Notes: a model not told the origin generated them from the letters alone. Shown: positions 11,560 through 23,345, counted from the stretch's first letter. The stretch is DNA of 64,000 nucleotides from Eutreptiella sp. 'Long Island Sound 2002' (GCA_964036045.1 OZ038384.1:59741355-59805354); one strand, 5' to 3'. Numbers and translations are program-made.

Positions 11560-13025
11560 ACATGATTACAACCGAGGAGGTCTCTGTTGCAGTGCCCTAC
11601 ATCGAGAGGGTGGCGGTTGTCCAGGAGGTTTGGAGAGTGGCCATGGGGGTGTGGAGTGTCGAAGTGCGGCAGGAGATCGGGTGAAATGTCAAGATATGCA
11701 CCTCAAAATGAGCTGGTCATCTTGAGATATTTCTTTTGTGTTGCAGATGGGTGGTCCAGTGTAATTTGCCTTTGCAACTCCGACAGGGGAATCCCAGTTT
11801 TTTTCCACGGGAGGGGGGGGGGGGGGACAGTGGACTGGCACCAACCCCTCGCTCATCCCTGGCGCCCTAGCGGTGATGATCGGTCTTGACCGGTTCTCTG
11901 AACTTGACCAGTGTCTGAGATCACTTTTTGGGTAGCAGCCCTGCGTATCCAAACATGCCATGCCGGATGTCACATGACTGTGCGACATTCCTACCGGGCA
12001 AATACGACTATTTTGCAGGAGTCAGAAGAAATTAAAAAGAAGCAAAATTTTGCATTTTGCCTGAAAAAATGTGAAAAAAATAAAAATTCGCAAAATTTTG
12101 CATCTTGCATGAAAAATGTGAAAAAATGTGTTTTTGTTTGCGATTAATTTTTGCGCATGTTGAATTTTTGCAAAGGCTGGGCCAAGAATATATTCAAATT
12201 TTTGCGATAAATTTGGGCACCACTTTCGTTTTGCGCATGTCGCTTTTGCCAGTCGATTGCACCCGGTTGTTGTTGTTTCGCGGTGCACTTGGTTGCCTAC
12301 TTTCATTTCTTGGTGGACTCTGGATGGTTGCTTTGGTATAGTATGCAACGCCATGCCCTGTGCCCTGGCCATGAAGTCGAAATGATCTGCAAACTTATTC
12401 TAATTTGATTTCCCTCAAATTTTGCGCAAATTTGCCTAAATCCACACAGTCAATCCTTGCAATTAATCTACTTTGTTGCGTTCAATTTTCTTTTGCGCAT
12501 GCGCCTTTTTGTCACCTGAATTAATTAATTTGGCAAAATTTTCGTATTTGGCCGGTAGCAACCAAATGCGCATACAGTGTGCGTGCGCTCACAGTCCTGG
12601 TGGCCTGTACAATGCGCCTAGGACCGCGCCATTCTTGGAAACATCGTGCAGATAATTGCTTTTACGCAGAGGGCGCGACACACACGCCTTCATCACCCCC
12701 ACACACCCTGCATCGCTGAGAACAACAATGCATACCCTGTCCAGTCCATGGCCAGCAGATTGCATCCGTGTAATGTGTAATATTATGGCCGGCACACTGT
12801 GTACCATGGCCAGCACACTACATATCCCCTACATTCCATGGCTGCCACACCGCATACCATGAAAATATTGACATCCCAGAGCTAGAGGCTCATCCCACTC
12901 ACAAAATGCAGCTGGCCTTTCGGTGCGTCCGTACTGAATAAAGACTGGCTTATCATCCACGTGAATCTGCACAAGCATTGCAGATGAAGCTGCACTTTGC
13001 ACCATTCAGGCACTGCATGTAATCA
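11560..13025. other. Interval without a recognised gene
   Basis: AT-rich in the middle, with repeated aaaattttgcattttgc-like stretches near 12040-12110. Short degenerate units on catggccagcacactgca lie at about 12740-12870. No convincing frame. Confidence 0.45.
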
Positions 13026-13253
13026 TCATTGCGTTCCATTTGCTGTCCAGCACAATGCTGAGCTCCTGCAACATACCGACATCAAATTGTTCGTCGCATC
13101 TATCACCCGCCATACAACATGATGCCAAGCCCCATCGCACAATGTTGGGGCCAAGATGTGTCCCTCCAGCCTCTTTCCGATTTTGTCTTCTAATGCCATG
13201 TACAAATGCCCCTGTGAAACGGGTTTGTGCTCAAAATGCGGCGCGTGATGCAT
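13026..13253 (-). CDS. LamG-like exon
   Basis: The minus-strand frame encodes ALEDKIGKRLEGHI followed by LCDGAWHHVVWRVIDA. The D-G-x-W-H-H-V core is the most recognisable motif of LamG domains (strand before the ligand-DG turn). The upstream portion is compatible with the preceding strands. Exon edges are not certain. The same core recurs at 30405-30507 (CDGAWHCLRWDV) and 58741-59361 (DDHWHFISWQV), all on the minus strand. Confidence 0.55.
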   Translation of the reverse strand: MHHAPHFEHKPVSQGHLYMALEDKIGKRLEGHILAPTLCDGAWHHVVWRVIDATNNLMSVCCRSSALCWTANGTQ

Positions 13254-14471
13254 GGAGGGCGAGATGCAGTGCAGGATGTGGAGTGAGACGTAGTGCCGGT
13301 AGAGTGTGGGAAGAGGTTCAGTAAGTGGGGTGAACCCTGGTGTGGGGCATTATGTGTGGGGCACTTGCTAACACTTAGCAACCAGTCCGGTATATGCACC
13401 ATTTGGTAAAAGAGCCATAAAAAATATTCTGTTCAGTGAGGCATAAATTTGATGACAAAATTGTCATTCATGAAATACCTCTCAAAATTGTTTTGACAGC
13501 CAAAAGGTGAAGATTTCTGTCTGTCATCATCACACCACAGACTGGGGCATAGTGCCCATGGCCATTTCCAGCGCCACCCAGAGGGGAAAATAAAGCAAAA
13601 AGTGAAACTGAGTGGAAACTGATGGAACAAAATTTGAGTGAAAACATTTTGAGAATTTAGCACTCAATTTTACTAGAGATCTGATGCGGTGTGGGAGAGA
13701 GTATGCCATGTCACCAAGGGGGGGGGGGGGTCTGCTCCAAACCATGATCCCAATCATCCGACAATTTGTAATTTCAGGGTCCTACTCAGCTTTGCATAAG
13801 CCAAGGAATGAAGGTGGTGGCACATACATTCCCCGTGTGGGGCCTCATCGATGAGGCCTTTGGTTGAACGTTTCCCTTAAGAAGACAGCCCAGGGTTTCA
13901 TGCTGCAGGCCCACGGCGATTGAGGGATGCCTCAACAGCCGTTGATGGACAGACAGCGGAAATGCTGTCAACTTATTGCAGGCAATCTCGGGTGACACAT
14001 GCACTGTGAGAAGGAACATTGGAAAGGAAATTGCATCTGCGGGGCATGTGGGTCGGTCCGGAATGCAAGATGTTGAGCAGCATGTTCGGGACGTGGACAC
14101 ACTGCCGAGCGTTCTGGGCGATACAGGGCATGCGGGGGCGATTAAGGCATGCGGCGTGTGTCGTGCCCTCTACTAGACTATCCGCACAGTGTTTGCAAGG
14201 ATCGCAGGGTCTTGGGTATATTGAGTGGACAGGCCACAGGGGCTTTCTGTGCATGCACACCATATGCGCCTTTTGGCTGGCACCCTCAGTGGGGCATTCT
14301 GGGAATCAAAAAGAGTTAAGGGTCTAGTGCAATTATTTTGGAGTAAAAAAATGTCATTTGCAAATGCTTGATGGCATCACCTGCTGGGTAGGAGGTGACA
14401 CAGTGACAACGTGGCGATTGAAGGGTGACTGCAAGGGGCGGCATTCAAATGGAGGTGTGCATCGAGCCTAC

Positions 14472-14650
14472 CTGCCCATCTGCAGTTGTGCTGTCGTCCA
14501 TCCCCACAGTCACGTGCAACTGGATTGTAAACACAGTCTTGCCGGACACGCGAGTGGCATTGAGGATGTTGCAAGGATCTGCTGTAGTCGTCTGTTTGAG
14601 GAAGACATCAGGCAACAGGGTGGAAGGATGCAGGACAGGGATTGGAAAAT
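14472..14650 (-). CDS. Beta-rich extracellular-type exon
   Basis: The minus-strand frame encodes FLKQTTTADPCNILNATR then GKTVFTIQLHVTVGMDDS and ends at a GTAGGC donor (14466-14471). Alternating hydrophobic residues, N-x-T glycosylation-type sites and the company of LamG-like exons suggest part of a secreted lectin-like protein. No specific family is claimed. Confidence 0.4.
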
Positions 14651-14823
14651 TTGGGGTGTAGGACGACTGCGGCTGCTGCCTTTGCGAAGGACGGGTGAAA
14701 CGTGCCTGACACTCCTACGAGCCCCCACCCCCCACCCCAAAGCCACCTTTCTTACCAGCACCTGCCATGTGAAAGGAGGGTCCCACGCAGTGTCAGGAGT
14801 CTTCCCAGCAACTGCACCATTTG

Positions 14824-15166
14824 CGAAGGGAGGCAACGGGGCACACAAGCAGCAGAAAATCAACAAAACAAAAGCAAATCGTCCTCAGCACACATCCCGA
14901 TGGGCATTGCAGGTGCATACAGTGCGATAGAGTACGGCTCGGGTGGGTGGATGGGGCAGAAATCCCCCTCTACCCACAAAAGCAATAAGAGACTGAAACG
15001 CAGGGTATGCAGTACCGTACACCTCGTTCGCATACCCAAAAATTCAGTTTCTTGGAACAAACTTCAGTTTGGGAAGGGAGGCAACGGGGCACAGAAGCGG
15101 TGAAAAAGTGAGAAAACAAAAAAAGCAAAATCATCCTCAACATATATCCCGATGGCATTTTAATGC
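14824..15166. repeat. Two copies of an approximately 90-bp unit
   Basis: gaagggaggcaacggggcac, then a run of CAACAAAACAAAA-type sequence and catatcccgatgg-type sequence, occurs near 14826-14905 and again near 15073-15160. The copies are about 85% alike by eye. Confidence 0.6.
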
Positions 15167-15227
15167 TGGCCCCAGGCCCCTGCAGTGCTTCACATACTAC
15201 TGCACCACCTGTCAATATAGGCCTCCA

Positions 15228-15494
15228 TCACCCCTGCCCATAGGAATCCCCTTGGCCGAAAAAAAGGGGAAAGCAAACGACCTGCAAAGACGGCAACCAG
15301 TTCTCCAATTCAGGCCTAGGAAACACCAACACCGGAATCAAAAAGACACGCTCTATATACAAACCAGGCATTGCTTGCCCTCTCAAGGTGCCTGCCACAA
15401 GGCAGCGCCCTACCTGCATGCGCCACGTACTGCCGTACACATCATACTCGGGAACACAGGAGACAAACATATATGCAGCGTATCCAGGATCCAA
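15228..15494 (-). CDS. Possible exon, unknown protein
   Basis: The minus-strand frame encodes YMFVSCVPEYDVYGSTWRM and GLYIERVFLIPVLVFP and ends at TGA. Composition is protein-like, with a hydrophobic stretch near the middle. No family is recognised and splice sites were not resolved. Confidence 0.3.
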   Translation of the reverse strand: MDPGYAAYMFVSCVPEYDVYGSTWRMQVGRCLVAGTLRGQAMPGLYIERVFLIPVLVFPRPELENWLPSLQVVCFPLFFGQGDSYGQG

Positions 15495-15852
15495 GCAATG
15501 CCCATGCCGGGTCCCTTCGAAAAATATGACTTGCTACGTTGTGGCCCGGAAAAGGGGGCCACACCTCACACCAAATGGCGCGACATCTACATAGATACAT
15601 AAGACCATCCCATGTAAACCATACAATAATCCAAGGACCCTCTGAAATCCAGGCCCCTTCGAAAATCAAGGGTCAAGTAAAAAAACCCCTTCGCAAATCC
15701 AAGGTGACAAAAAAGACACCCCTTCGCACCACACATAGATATGTGCCTTGAAAATAACACTCATACAAAACACACACACACACAACACCTTCCCTGAGTG
15801 TTAAAAATTGTCACACAAGGACTCCAACCGCTTTTCACCATGTATCTGAAAG

Positions 15853-16225
15853 CACCGGCCGCATTCAGTGATCCCACCCCGTTGTATGGCTGCGAGAAAG
15901 AGCTCACCGAAAGCATGTCTCCGTTGGGATCACTGTCATTGCTAGCAAACTCACAACCATCAGCGTAATGACATGGTCACTTCGCTATCATCAACGGCCG
16001 TTGCAGGTTCATTGACTAGCTCAATGGTGCAGGTCACACTAGTCGTGGCACGACCGCCGTTGCCATCCAAGATTGTGTGTGTGAAAGCATCAACGCATGT
16101 GTAGCCGCGGTTGGGCGTGTACGTGATCGTGCCATCAACGTTTAGTGTTGAAGCCCCGTTGGACGGTTATGTCAATGACACCAGTGGAACAACATCCCCA
16201 TCCGCATCCCTGCCATTGGCTAGTA
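15853..16225 (-). pseudogene. Cadherin-like / VCBS-type repeat fragment, frame-broken
   Basis: The minus strand encodes two consecutive cadherin-like (Big_9/VCBS-type) repeats. The first reads LANGRDADGDVVPL, then NVDGTITYTP, GYTCVDAFTHTILDGNGG and VNEPATAVDD. The second begins ASNDSDPNGDMLSV then LNAAGAF and fades out. The LANG/ND-D-DGD, N-DG-x-x-T-Y-T-P and D-G-N-G-G blocks are diagnostic of this repeat, known from large adhesion or surface proteins. A TAA sits before PSNG, where the family consensus is usually Gln (TQPSNG). A frame change with a TGA separates the two repeats, so this looks like a decayed piece. Confidence 0.6.
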
Positions 16226-16889
16226 CACCACCACCACGGCGGTGTTGACATTGGTCACTCCGTGGTCTAGCAATACTCCATAACGGACTTCTCACAGGGC
16301 ACCAAATGGAAGGACCACGATAAATCAATGTTCCTAAGCTTGCACGCCCATCTCTGCGTAGCTCGCATCCACGTCACACCACATGGGTTGCCCTCTGATC
16401 ATGTGCAAGTCCTTGACCGGACCGCCCCCCCCCCCCCCCCGACTTCTTGCACAGGCGGGGGGGGGAGGATGTCGAAAAAATGACCCCCCCCATTTTTGGG
16501 TCGAAAATCATCAATCTTTTGGTTTATTGCAATTTTGAGCCGAAAAAGTGTTTCCGGGTACCGACTCCATGGGGTTCGTATGGGGTGGAGCGGGATGAGC
16601 GGTTATGCAGTTGATGCAGTTGTTAGTGATTTTTTCTATGTTGGCGGTTTTTGCGACCTTGATGACCCCGTGATACGTTGTCTAAGAGGTGGTGTGTGGG
16701 GATGTTGTGATAGTATCTGCCTACTAGGATACGAAAGGACGGTTTTTTTGCGGTCTCTGGCCTTGCCGAGGGCCAGTCAAAACCCATGCCAAAGATGCTA
16801 AATGACTGTTTCCACCAATGATGGCTTACATGAGTGAATGAGCTAGTACACAAGTGAAAAATGTAAGCTGTGGGAAAAAAAATCATCTA

Positions 16890-17040
16890 GCCGTGTAATT
16901 TTTTTTGCGGTAAATGCGTGTAATTTTTCTTTGGGGGAAAGCGTGTGAATTATGAAAAAAATAGAATTTTTTTTGCGGTAAGGGCGTGTCATTTTTTTTT
17001 ACTGTAAGTCGGGTAAATTAAAAAAAAATTAAAAAAATTG
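16890..17040. repeat. AT-rich repeats on a tttgcggtaa-gcgtgt motif
   Basis: Four or five imperfect units of the form gtgtaatttttttgcggtaa, the same motif as at 20255-20600. Confidence 0.6.
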
Positions 17041-17182
17041 AAAGAAATGCAACCTTTGCAATACATGCGCAATATGTACAGCTGCCGGTTCCGTACAGCA
17101 CCCCATAGCGAACTTAACGATGGGACACCGCGTCCACGAAGCACATGGTACTCTGCGTGGCCACCAATTAGTTGGGACTCGG

Positions 17183-18586
17183 CTAATATAACATAGTTTC
17201 ACATGGTGTCATTGGCACTAGACACAAAATCGGGCCCAAGAAAAGAGTGCTGATAGGGCTATGGCCAACATCCAGTGTGCGAGCATTGGGAACAAAATCA
17301 GGCTCAAGAAAAAGAGTCCCGACGGGGCCATGGCCATTGCTAGTGCCACCATTATAGGTCCCCAAGGCACTAGTATGGGGCCAATGTAACATAGTTTCAC
17401 ATGGTGTCATTGGTACTAGACACAAAATGAGGCCCAAGAAAAGAGTCCTGACAGGGCCATGGCCAACATCCCGTGTGCCAGCATCGGATACAAAATCAGG
17501 CTCAAGAAAAAGAGTCCTGACAGGGCCATGGCCAACGCTAGTGCCACCATTGTAGACCACCAAGGCACTGGTATGGGGCCAATATAATAGCAATCTTATG
17601 TGCTCCACCTTCGGTACACCAAACAGGCCGAGGAAAATACAGCCCACAAAACATGCACCCGGTACAAGTAGTTGCAGAATGCACGCTTGTAGATCAAGTC
17701 TGTTTTTGTGTCACTAGACTTGGGCTTCGCACCAGGATTGGGGTTAAACTAACAAGCGGCGCACAACTCTGCTACTAGCTGCTTGGACATGTCATTGGTG
17801 AAAAGCTGGTCACACTCTAGCTGGCCACATGCATCTGCTGGGTAGCCACCCGGCACCTTGCGCCATTCTCCACAGACAAGGACCTTGGGACGGGTGTCCC
17901 CCTCTGTGGGAGTGGCCATGGAAGGTTGCGGCCTGGCCTCCGGGCTTTCCACGCTCTGCTCGGCGGAGGCCTCCTTGTCTTCGAGTGGGGTGGGGGTGGC
18001 CTGAACAGTGTCCTCGATAGCCGAAAGGGCACCTTCAACCTGGGTGCTAGGGGGGGGACTTGGGAGGGCCGGGAAGCTCGGTCACACCCTCCACATCATC
18101 ACCGGGCGCTTCAACGACCCACACCGCACAATCAGCATTAACAATGCTGAGCACATACTCCACGAAATTGCCACCCATTGGGACGAGGGGCACATTGGAA
18201 AAAGTACCCCGGTGCTCCACCACCAACTTCGCGGTGTTCAAGCTTTGAAAACCACAAGACCAACCGCCCGCTTGGAATCCCTACGCGCGGTGCTTGGTGG
18301 TTAGCGAAAGCTTCTTGATGGCCATCAACAAATAACAGATCAAATGAATGGAGCTTAGGGGTTCCCGAACCCAAAAAGTGAAAAGCTCCAACGGGACACA
18401 ACAATTGAAGGCAGACAGAAACCTGTGCAATTCTTCCTTGTCATTGGAATTATCCACAAAAATGTGGCGGCGGCACCAAGCCATGTTGGCCAATCTTGTG
18501 CCGGATTCAACTCTCTGCATGTACCTCGACAATCTCTTGATATATAGCAGCGCCAAAGTCCACACACGTGGTTGATCGATTTCCAT
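17183..18586 (-). CDS. Unknown protein with C-terminal 66-residue repeats; read-through of TAG
   Basis: Start chosen at ATG 18586 (MEIDQPRVWTLALLYIKRL). The frame passes TAG at 18281-18283 (KHRA/GFQAGG) and continues through VPLVPMGGNFVEYVLSIV and ADCAVWVVEAPGDD. At a run of eight C (18050-18057 on the plus strand) the good frame shifts by one base, as if one C were missing, and continues through STQVEGALSAIEDT, DTRPKVLVCGEW and CGQLECDQ. It then passes TAG at 17749-17751 into AKPKSSDTKTDL and RAFCNYL. A second frame change leads to FLGLFGVPKV and two copies of a 66-residue repeat (YNGGTS, GHGPV, TLFLEPDFV). A paralogous exon lies at 9433-9811. The family is not recognised. The frame changes may be sequence errors, short introns or decay. 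Confidence 0.55.
17191..17586. repeat. 198-bp tandem duplication
   Basis: Two head-to-tail 198-bp units begin with acatagtttcacatggtgtc at 17191 and 17389. Because 198 is a multiple of three, the minus-strand coding frame stays open through both and yields the 66-residue protein repeat. Confidence 0.9.
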
Positions 18587-18659
18587 GTGGCGGACCTCCT
18601 GGTTCAACCAACACACGATATTCTTGTGTATCGACCAATCTCCCAGCCCCAAAGGGTAA

Positions 18660-20033
18660 AGAGTGGATTGCGAGTCGCTAACTCCAACTCAAGGGGCCAC
18701 GCAACAAAGCGTATATTGCGAGTCCCTCACCCCAACTCAAGGGGCCACACAACAAAGCGTGGATTGAGAGTCCCTAACCCCAACTCAAGGAGCCACGCAA
18801 CAAAACGTGGATTGCGACTCCCTAACCCCAACTCAAGGGGCCACACAACAAAGCATGGATTGCGACTCCCTCACCCCAACTCAAGGGGAAACACAACAAA
18901 GCGTGGATTGCGAGTCCCTAACCCCAACTCAAGGGGCCACACAACAAAGCGTGGATTGTGAGTCCGTAACCCCAACTCAAGGGGCCATGCAACAAAGCGT
19001 GGATTGTGACTCCCCAACCCCAACTCAAGGGGCCACGCACCAAAGCGTGGATTGAGAGTCCCTAACCCGAACTCAAGGGGCCACGCAACAAAGCGTGGAT
19101 TGCGAGTCCCTAACTCCAACTCAAGGGGAAACACAACAAAGCGTGGATTGCGAGTCCCTCACCCCAACTCGAGGGGCCACGCAACAAAGCGTATATTGCG
19201 AGTCCCTCACCCCAACTCAAGGGGCCACACAACAAAGCGTGGATTGAGAGTCCCTAACCCCAACTCAAGGAGCCACGCAACAAAACGTGGATTGCGACTC
19301 CCTAACCCCAACTCAAGGGGCCACACAACAAAGCATGGATTGCGACTCCCTCACCCCAACTCAAGGGGAAACACAACAAAGCGTGGATTGCGAGTCCCTA
19401 ACCCCAACTCAAGGGGCCACACAACAAAGCATCGATTGCGACTCCCTAACCCCAACTCAAGGGGCCATGCAACAAAGCGTGGATTGCGAGTCCCTAACCC
19501 CAACTCAAGGGGCCACACAACAAAGCGTGGATTGCGAGTCCCTAACTCCAACTCAAGGGGCCACGCAACAAAACGTGGATTGCGACTCCCCAACCCCAAC
19601 TCAAGGGGCCACGCACCAAAGCGTGGATTGAGAGTCCCTAACCCGAACTCAAGGGGCCACGCAACAAAGCGTGGATTGCGAGTCCCTAACTCCAACTCAA
19701 GGGGAAACACAACAAAGCGTGGATTGAGAGTCCCTAGCCCCAACTCAAGGGGCCACGCAACAAAACGTAGATGGAGAGTCCCTGACCCCAACTCAAGGGG
19801 AAACACAACAAAGCGTGGATTGCGAGTCCCTAACCCCAACTCAAGGGGCCACGCACCAAAGCGTGGATTGAGAGTCCCTAACCCCAACTCAAGGGGCCAC
19901 GCAACAAAGCATGGATTGAGAGTCCCTAACCCCAACTCAAGGGGCCACGCAACAAAGCATGGATGGAGAGTCCCTAACCCCAACTCAAGGGGCCACACAA
20001 CAAAGCGTGGATTGCGAGTCCCTAACCTTACCT
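18660..20033. repeat. 48-bp minisatellite, about 28 units
   Basis: The unit is ggattgcgagtccctaaccc followed by caactcaaggggccacgc and aacaaagcgt. Units carry marker variants (gtatattgcg, caaggagcca, ggggaaacac). The same series of at least six variants recurs 480 bp later (from 18703 and from 19183), so a block of ten units was duplicated recently. With a period divisible by three, plus and minus frames are open over hundreds of codons. One plus frame gives a basic 16-residue repeat (VPNPNSRGHATKRGLR), but coding is not established. Confidence 0.92.
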
Positions 20034-20254
20034 TAACAAAAAAAATCTGGTTCCTTAAGGACCGCGCTGCAAAGGGGGACAAAATCAGAAGTGGCTACCT
20101 CACACCTGCCTTCTGGGGGTCCCGGCAGAGGGCGGAAATGCTACGACACCCCTGCAATCTCGGGGGTCCCCAAAATCAAGCGCGGGGGCAAATCAGAAGT
20201 GGCCCACAGGGGGGGACATCGCCTAATGGCATGCCGTTTCAGTAAAATTGGTAA

Positions 20255-20600
20255 TTGTTTCTTTGTGGTAAGGTCGTGTAATTTTTTTACTTTGGCGGTA
20301 AACGTGTGTAGGAAAAAATCCTCACATCGTGTAATTTTCTTTGCGGTAAGTCGTGTAATTTGTTTTTTGCGGTAAATTGTGTCATTTTTTTTTGCAGCAA
20401 ATGCGTGTAACAAAAAAATCGTCACATCGTGTAATTTTCTTTTTGCGGTAAACGCGTGTATGAAAAAATCGTCACGTCGTGTAAACTGTTTTAGCGGAAA
20501 TGCGCGTGACGGACTTACACGACTCACACATTTCACGACTAGACGATTTTTTTGTTACACACATTCACCGAAAAAAAAATTACACGAATTACAACATCCA
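20255..20600. repeat. AT-rich tandem repeats on gcggtaa-cgtgtaa
   Basis: About nine imperfect units of roughly 35-45 bp (gtgtaattttctttgcggta, tcgtgtaa, cgcgtgtatgaaaaaatcgt). The last part runs in the opposite orientation (ttacacgactcacac), giving weak inverted symmetry. Confidence 0.7.
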
Positions 20601-20604
20601 CGGT

Positions 20605-20960
20605 ACACAGCCTGCTGATTCAGTTTTTCACCCTGTGCAGCTCAAAAATCGAAGTTTTCGAAACTTATTTTTTTGACCACACAAAAAGACCATCCAAGAT
20701 ATGTAAAGCATGTTTTGGGCAGTATTTATGTGTTTTTCACCTTATTTGGGTATTGGGTGCGGGGGTGGGGGGTCTCCCAAGGGATTGGTACACCACCTGC
20801 TCATGCAGTTTTTCACCTTGGACAGCTCCAAAATCGAAGTTTTCAAAACTTATTTTTTGGACATTGTGATCACCTAAAATGACCATCCAAGATGTGTAAA
20901 GCATGTTTTAGCCCATATGTATTAGCCCATCCAGTTCTTACCCTATTTTGGGTGTGTGTT
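20605..20960 (+). repeat. Approximately 190-bp satellite, two units
   Basis: Two units share cagtttttcaccctgtgcag / cagctcaaaaatcgaagttt / gaccatccaagatatgtaaa / cttatttgggtattgggtg. The same family appears reverse-complemented at 29675-30090. Confidence 0.7.
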
Positions 20961-22714
20961 GCTCAGGGTAGATTCTCTGCGAGGTGGACTTGCCAAAGGC
21001 AAAAGAATTTTCTTCCGGGCCTTCAGCTGATCAAAAATGTTCTCTGGTGCCTTCCTCCGTATTTGCCCCCAGATTGTTTGCACACCAACAGGGATAGAGG
21101 ACCGGGAGGGTGGGAACGGGTGACTAGTAGTCATGGAGAGTGCCGCTCTGCAACGAGCAGGTGCTTGCATTTGTTACAAGCGTAGTCAAATGGGCGGCCA
21201 ATCGAGAGTGCCTGGGGTGACCATTCACCCAGACGACTTGGGAGCTTTTTTGGTGCCTCCGTCTCAATGCATCCTTTCCCTTGGCCTCCTGAACAGAAAT
21301 CTGATCCAAAATGGATGAAGAAAGCCATTTTCCAGAAAACCTGCTGACCTCTTGAGGTGCTCAATGGCACATTGTCAAGCCTTTTCAACGTTTGACCCTT
21401 CTCTTTATAGGCCCAACAACAAACATGAACTGACCCCAAACACACACAATCCAACAAAGCAGTTGCCATGCAACACACAGCACATGCAGCGGCAAGGCGG
21501 AGCACACTTTGATCCAGAAATCCACCGCAGATCTCGACACAGACCGGCCGAATTGCCGGGCACTGGGGATCAGAATGTAAGACTTGACAGCGTCAAAAGC
21601 GCAATACAGAGGCGGCAATGGCGTCAGCCTCCAAGACCCATCCATTACAGTGGCAGGCCTCCCAAATGGGCCGGCCTGAGAACAGTGCAGGGGGCACGGG
21701 GGGGGGGGGGGGTCGAGCAAGCAGCAGAAACACATATAATGTATACATCCGAGTCTGCTGGACCAACTTGGCCAGCGCCGATCAGCCCAGCTCTGATGGA
21801 CACAACCAGCCCAAACTCAGCCAACCTTGTACAGCAATAACTGACCCTGTTGATAAGCATCCCATCACGAAATTCACACAAAGCAGAATTTAGGGACTTG
21901 GTGGAATCATGCATGGGATACAGCCACTACGCGACCTTTCGGCTTGAACCCCCCCCAACAGTGCCAACAGTGCTGACACAACCTGAATCTCCACGGCTAC
22001 TTGGCCCATTGCAACACGACACACCCGTTGGTGGGTGCATGGCTGTCATCCTGGCCCAATCTCCCCACCCACCCTGTTCTCCAAGGCAGATGGCAGTGAA
22101 ACAGGATCTCAGGGTTGTTGGCTGAATGGCTGTTCCCTTCAGCCTGGAGAAACACCTCCTGTCCCACAAGCAAAGAGCACCAAGGCTGCACGCCAAGCCA
22201 TTGCAAGCTTCCAGAGCACGGTGATAATACAATCAAAACATTCCTCTGTCCTTCAGACCCCTGCCAGGCCCGACCCCTTTGTGCAGTCTGACCGGTCTGT
22301 AACATGTTGCCCCTTGCCATTACCTGTTGCTACAATTCCTCTGGAGGGCCCTACACAGCCAAGCAGTGTCTGATGCTGGGTATCAGTCATCCATTTTTCT
22401 TCTTTCACCTTGTTTGGACTGTCCACTGGAGCCGAGCAATATCTGGGTGTACACTCACGCGCTCTATTCATCTCTACAGGCTTGCCGACCAATTGCTCAT
22501 CCCCACTTGCAAGCGAGTGATGCATGCTCAGCTATCAACCGGTAGACACCAATTGGGGCTTCTGTGCACAGCTCAATTTCAAATCACACCCTGCAGATGC
22601 ATGTGCGTTCAAGTGAACTGCCTAGGAACTGTCACTTGCACAGTGTCTTGCTGCCACCCCCCACACACAGAATGGGTCATCTAATTTCACTCACACAATC
22701 AGTGCCACTGGACT
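20961..22714. other. Interval with no gene called
   Basis: Minus-strand frames of 90-125 codons exist, but none carries a motif I can name. A G run lies near 21700. Spliced exons of the LamG-like type may be present but could not be delimited. Confidence 0.35.
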
Positions 22715-23035
22715 TGGTAGGTGACCGGGAGTCCCCCACACCCTTGGCTAGCACGACCAGGCGATCAGGTGTCCCCCATGCTAGCGAAGAGCCACTGTGT
22801 TAGTGACTCGGTGTTCCCCCTACACACAAGCAACATTGTGATTGGGCATCCCCCACACCTCTATCCAAGCCAACAAGATGATTGGGAGTCCTCCACTGAC
22901 GTTCAATGCAGGGCGACTAGGAGTCCCCCACGCCACAGGCAGCATTGGTGATTGGGAGTCACCCATACCATGAGCAGTGCCGGGAGCTGCACATGCATTC
23001 CTTGCAAAGGTGACCCAGAGTCCCCCACACGTAAG
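22715..23035. repeat. Degenerate minisatellite on gattgggagtcccccacacc
   Basis: About eight diverged units of 38-50 bp each contain a form of 'gtgattgggagtcccccac', recognisable at 22725, 22765, 22810, 22838, 22880, 22915, 22950 and 23010. Confidence 0.65.
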
Positions 23036-23261
23036 ACACTACAACAAACAGCCCCTATGCCCTTGGCACTGTCCTCACACAATGAGCCTCCACTGCACCT
23101 GTCCCAAGGGCAATGAGGAGTGCTCCTATGTGCATGCATTTCCCCCCCATTTTTTCTCTGCCAATTTACACTACAATGGCCCTTGCCAGCCCTTGGCCCA
23201 TATGAACTTGCCCTTTGGGATGCCGGTCTTTCATGGTATGATGGGCTTACCTGCAATGGAC

Positions 23262-23345
23262 AACCCGAGACTCATGGCGTTCACAATGTGTTTCCCAAAA
23301 AAAAAGTCTTGTAGCTATTGCGGTGCAAAGCAGGGTTCATACCAA
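23262..23345 (-). CDS. Possible exon ending at a GTAAGC donor
   Basis: The minus-strand frame encodes GDWYEPCFAPQ, an in-frame TAG, LQDFFFGKHIVNAMSLGLSI and then CAG/GTAAGC. The strong donor and protein-like composition are the only support. A further pair of TAG codons lies just upstream. Confidence 0.3.

Noticed and set aside
17407-17640. Hydrophobic frame (MVALALAMALSGLFFLSL) as a transmembrane C-terminus of the 17-18 kb gene.
   Set aside because: The paralogue at 9.4 kb supports the neighbouring frame (FLGLFGVPKV / FLHLFGLPKV). That frame has no stop codons at all through the 198-bp repeats, whereas the hydrophobic frame meets TGA in each repeat.
19052-20245. 397-codon plus-strand open frame as a gene.
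   Set aside because: Almost entirely the 48-bp minisatellite, whose period leaves several frames open on both strands; no independent coding evidence.
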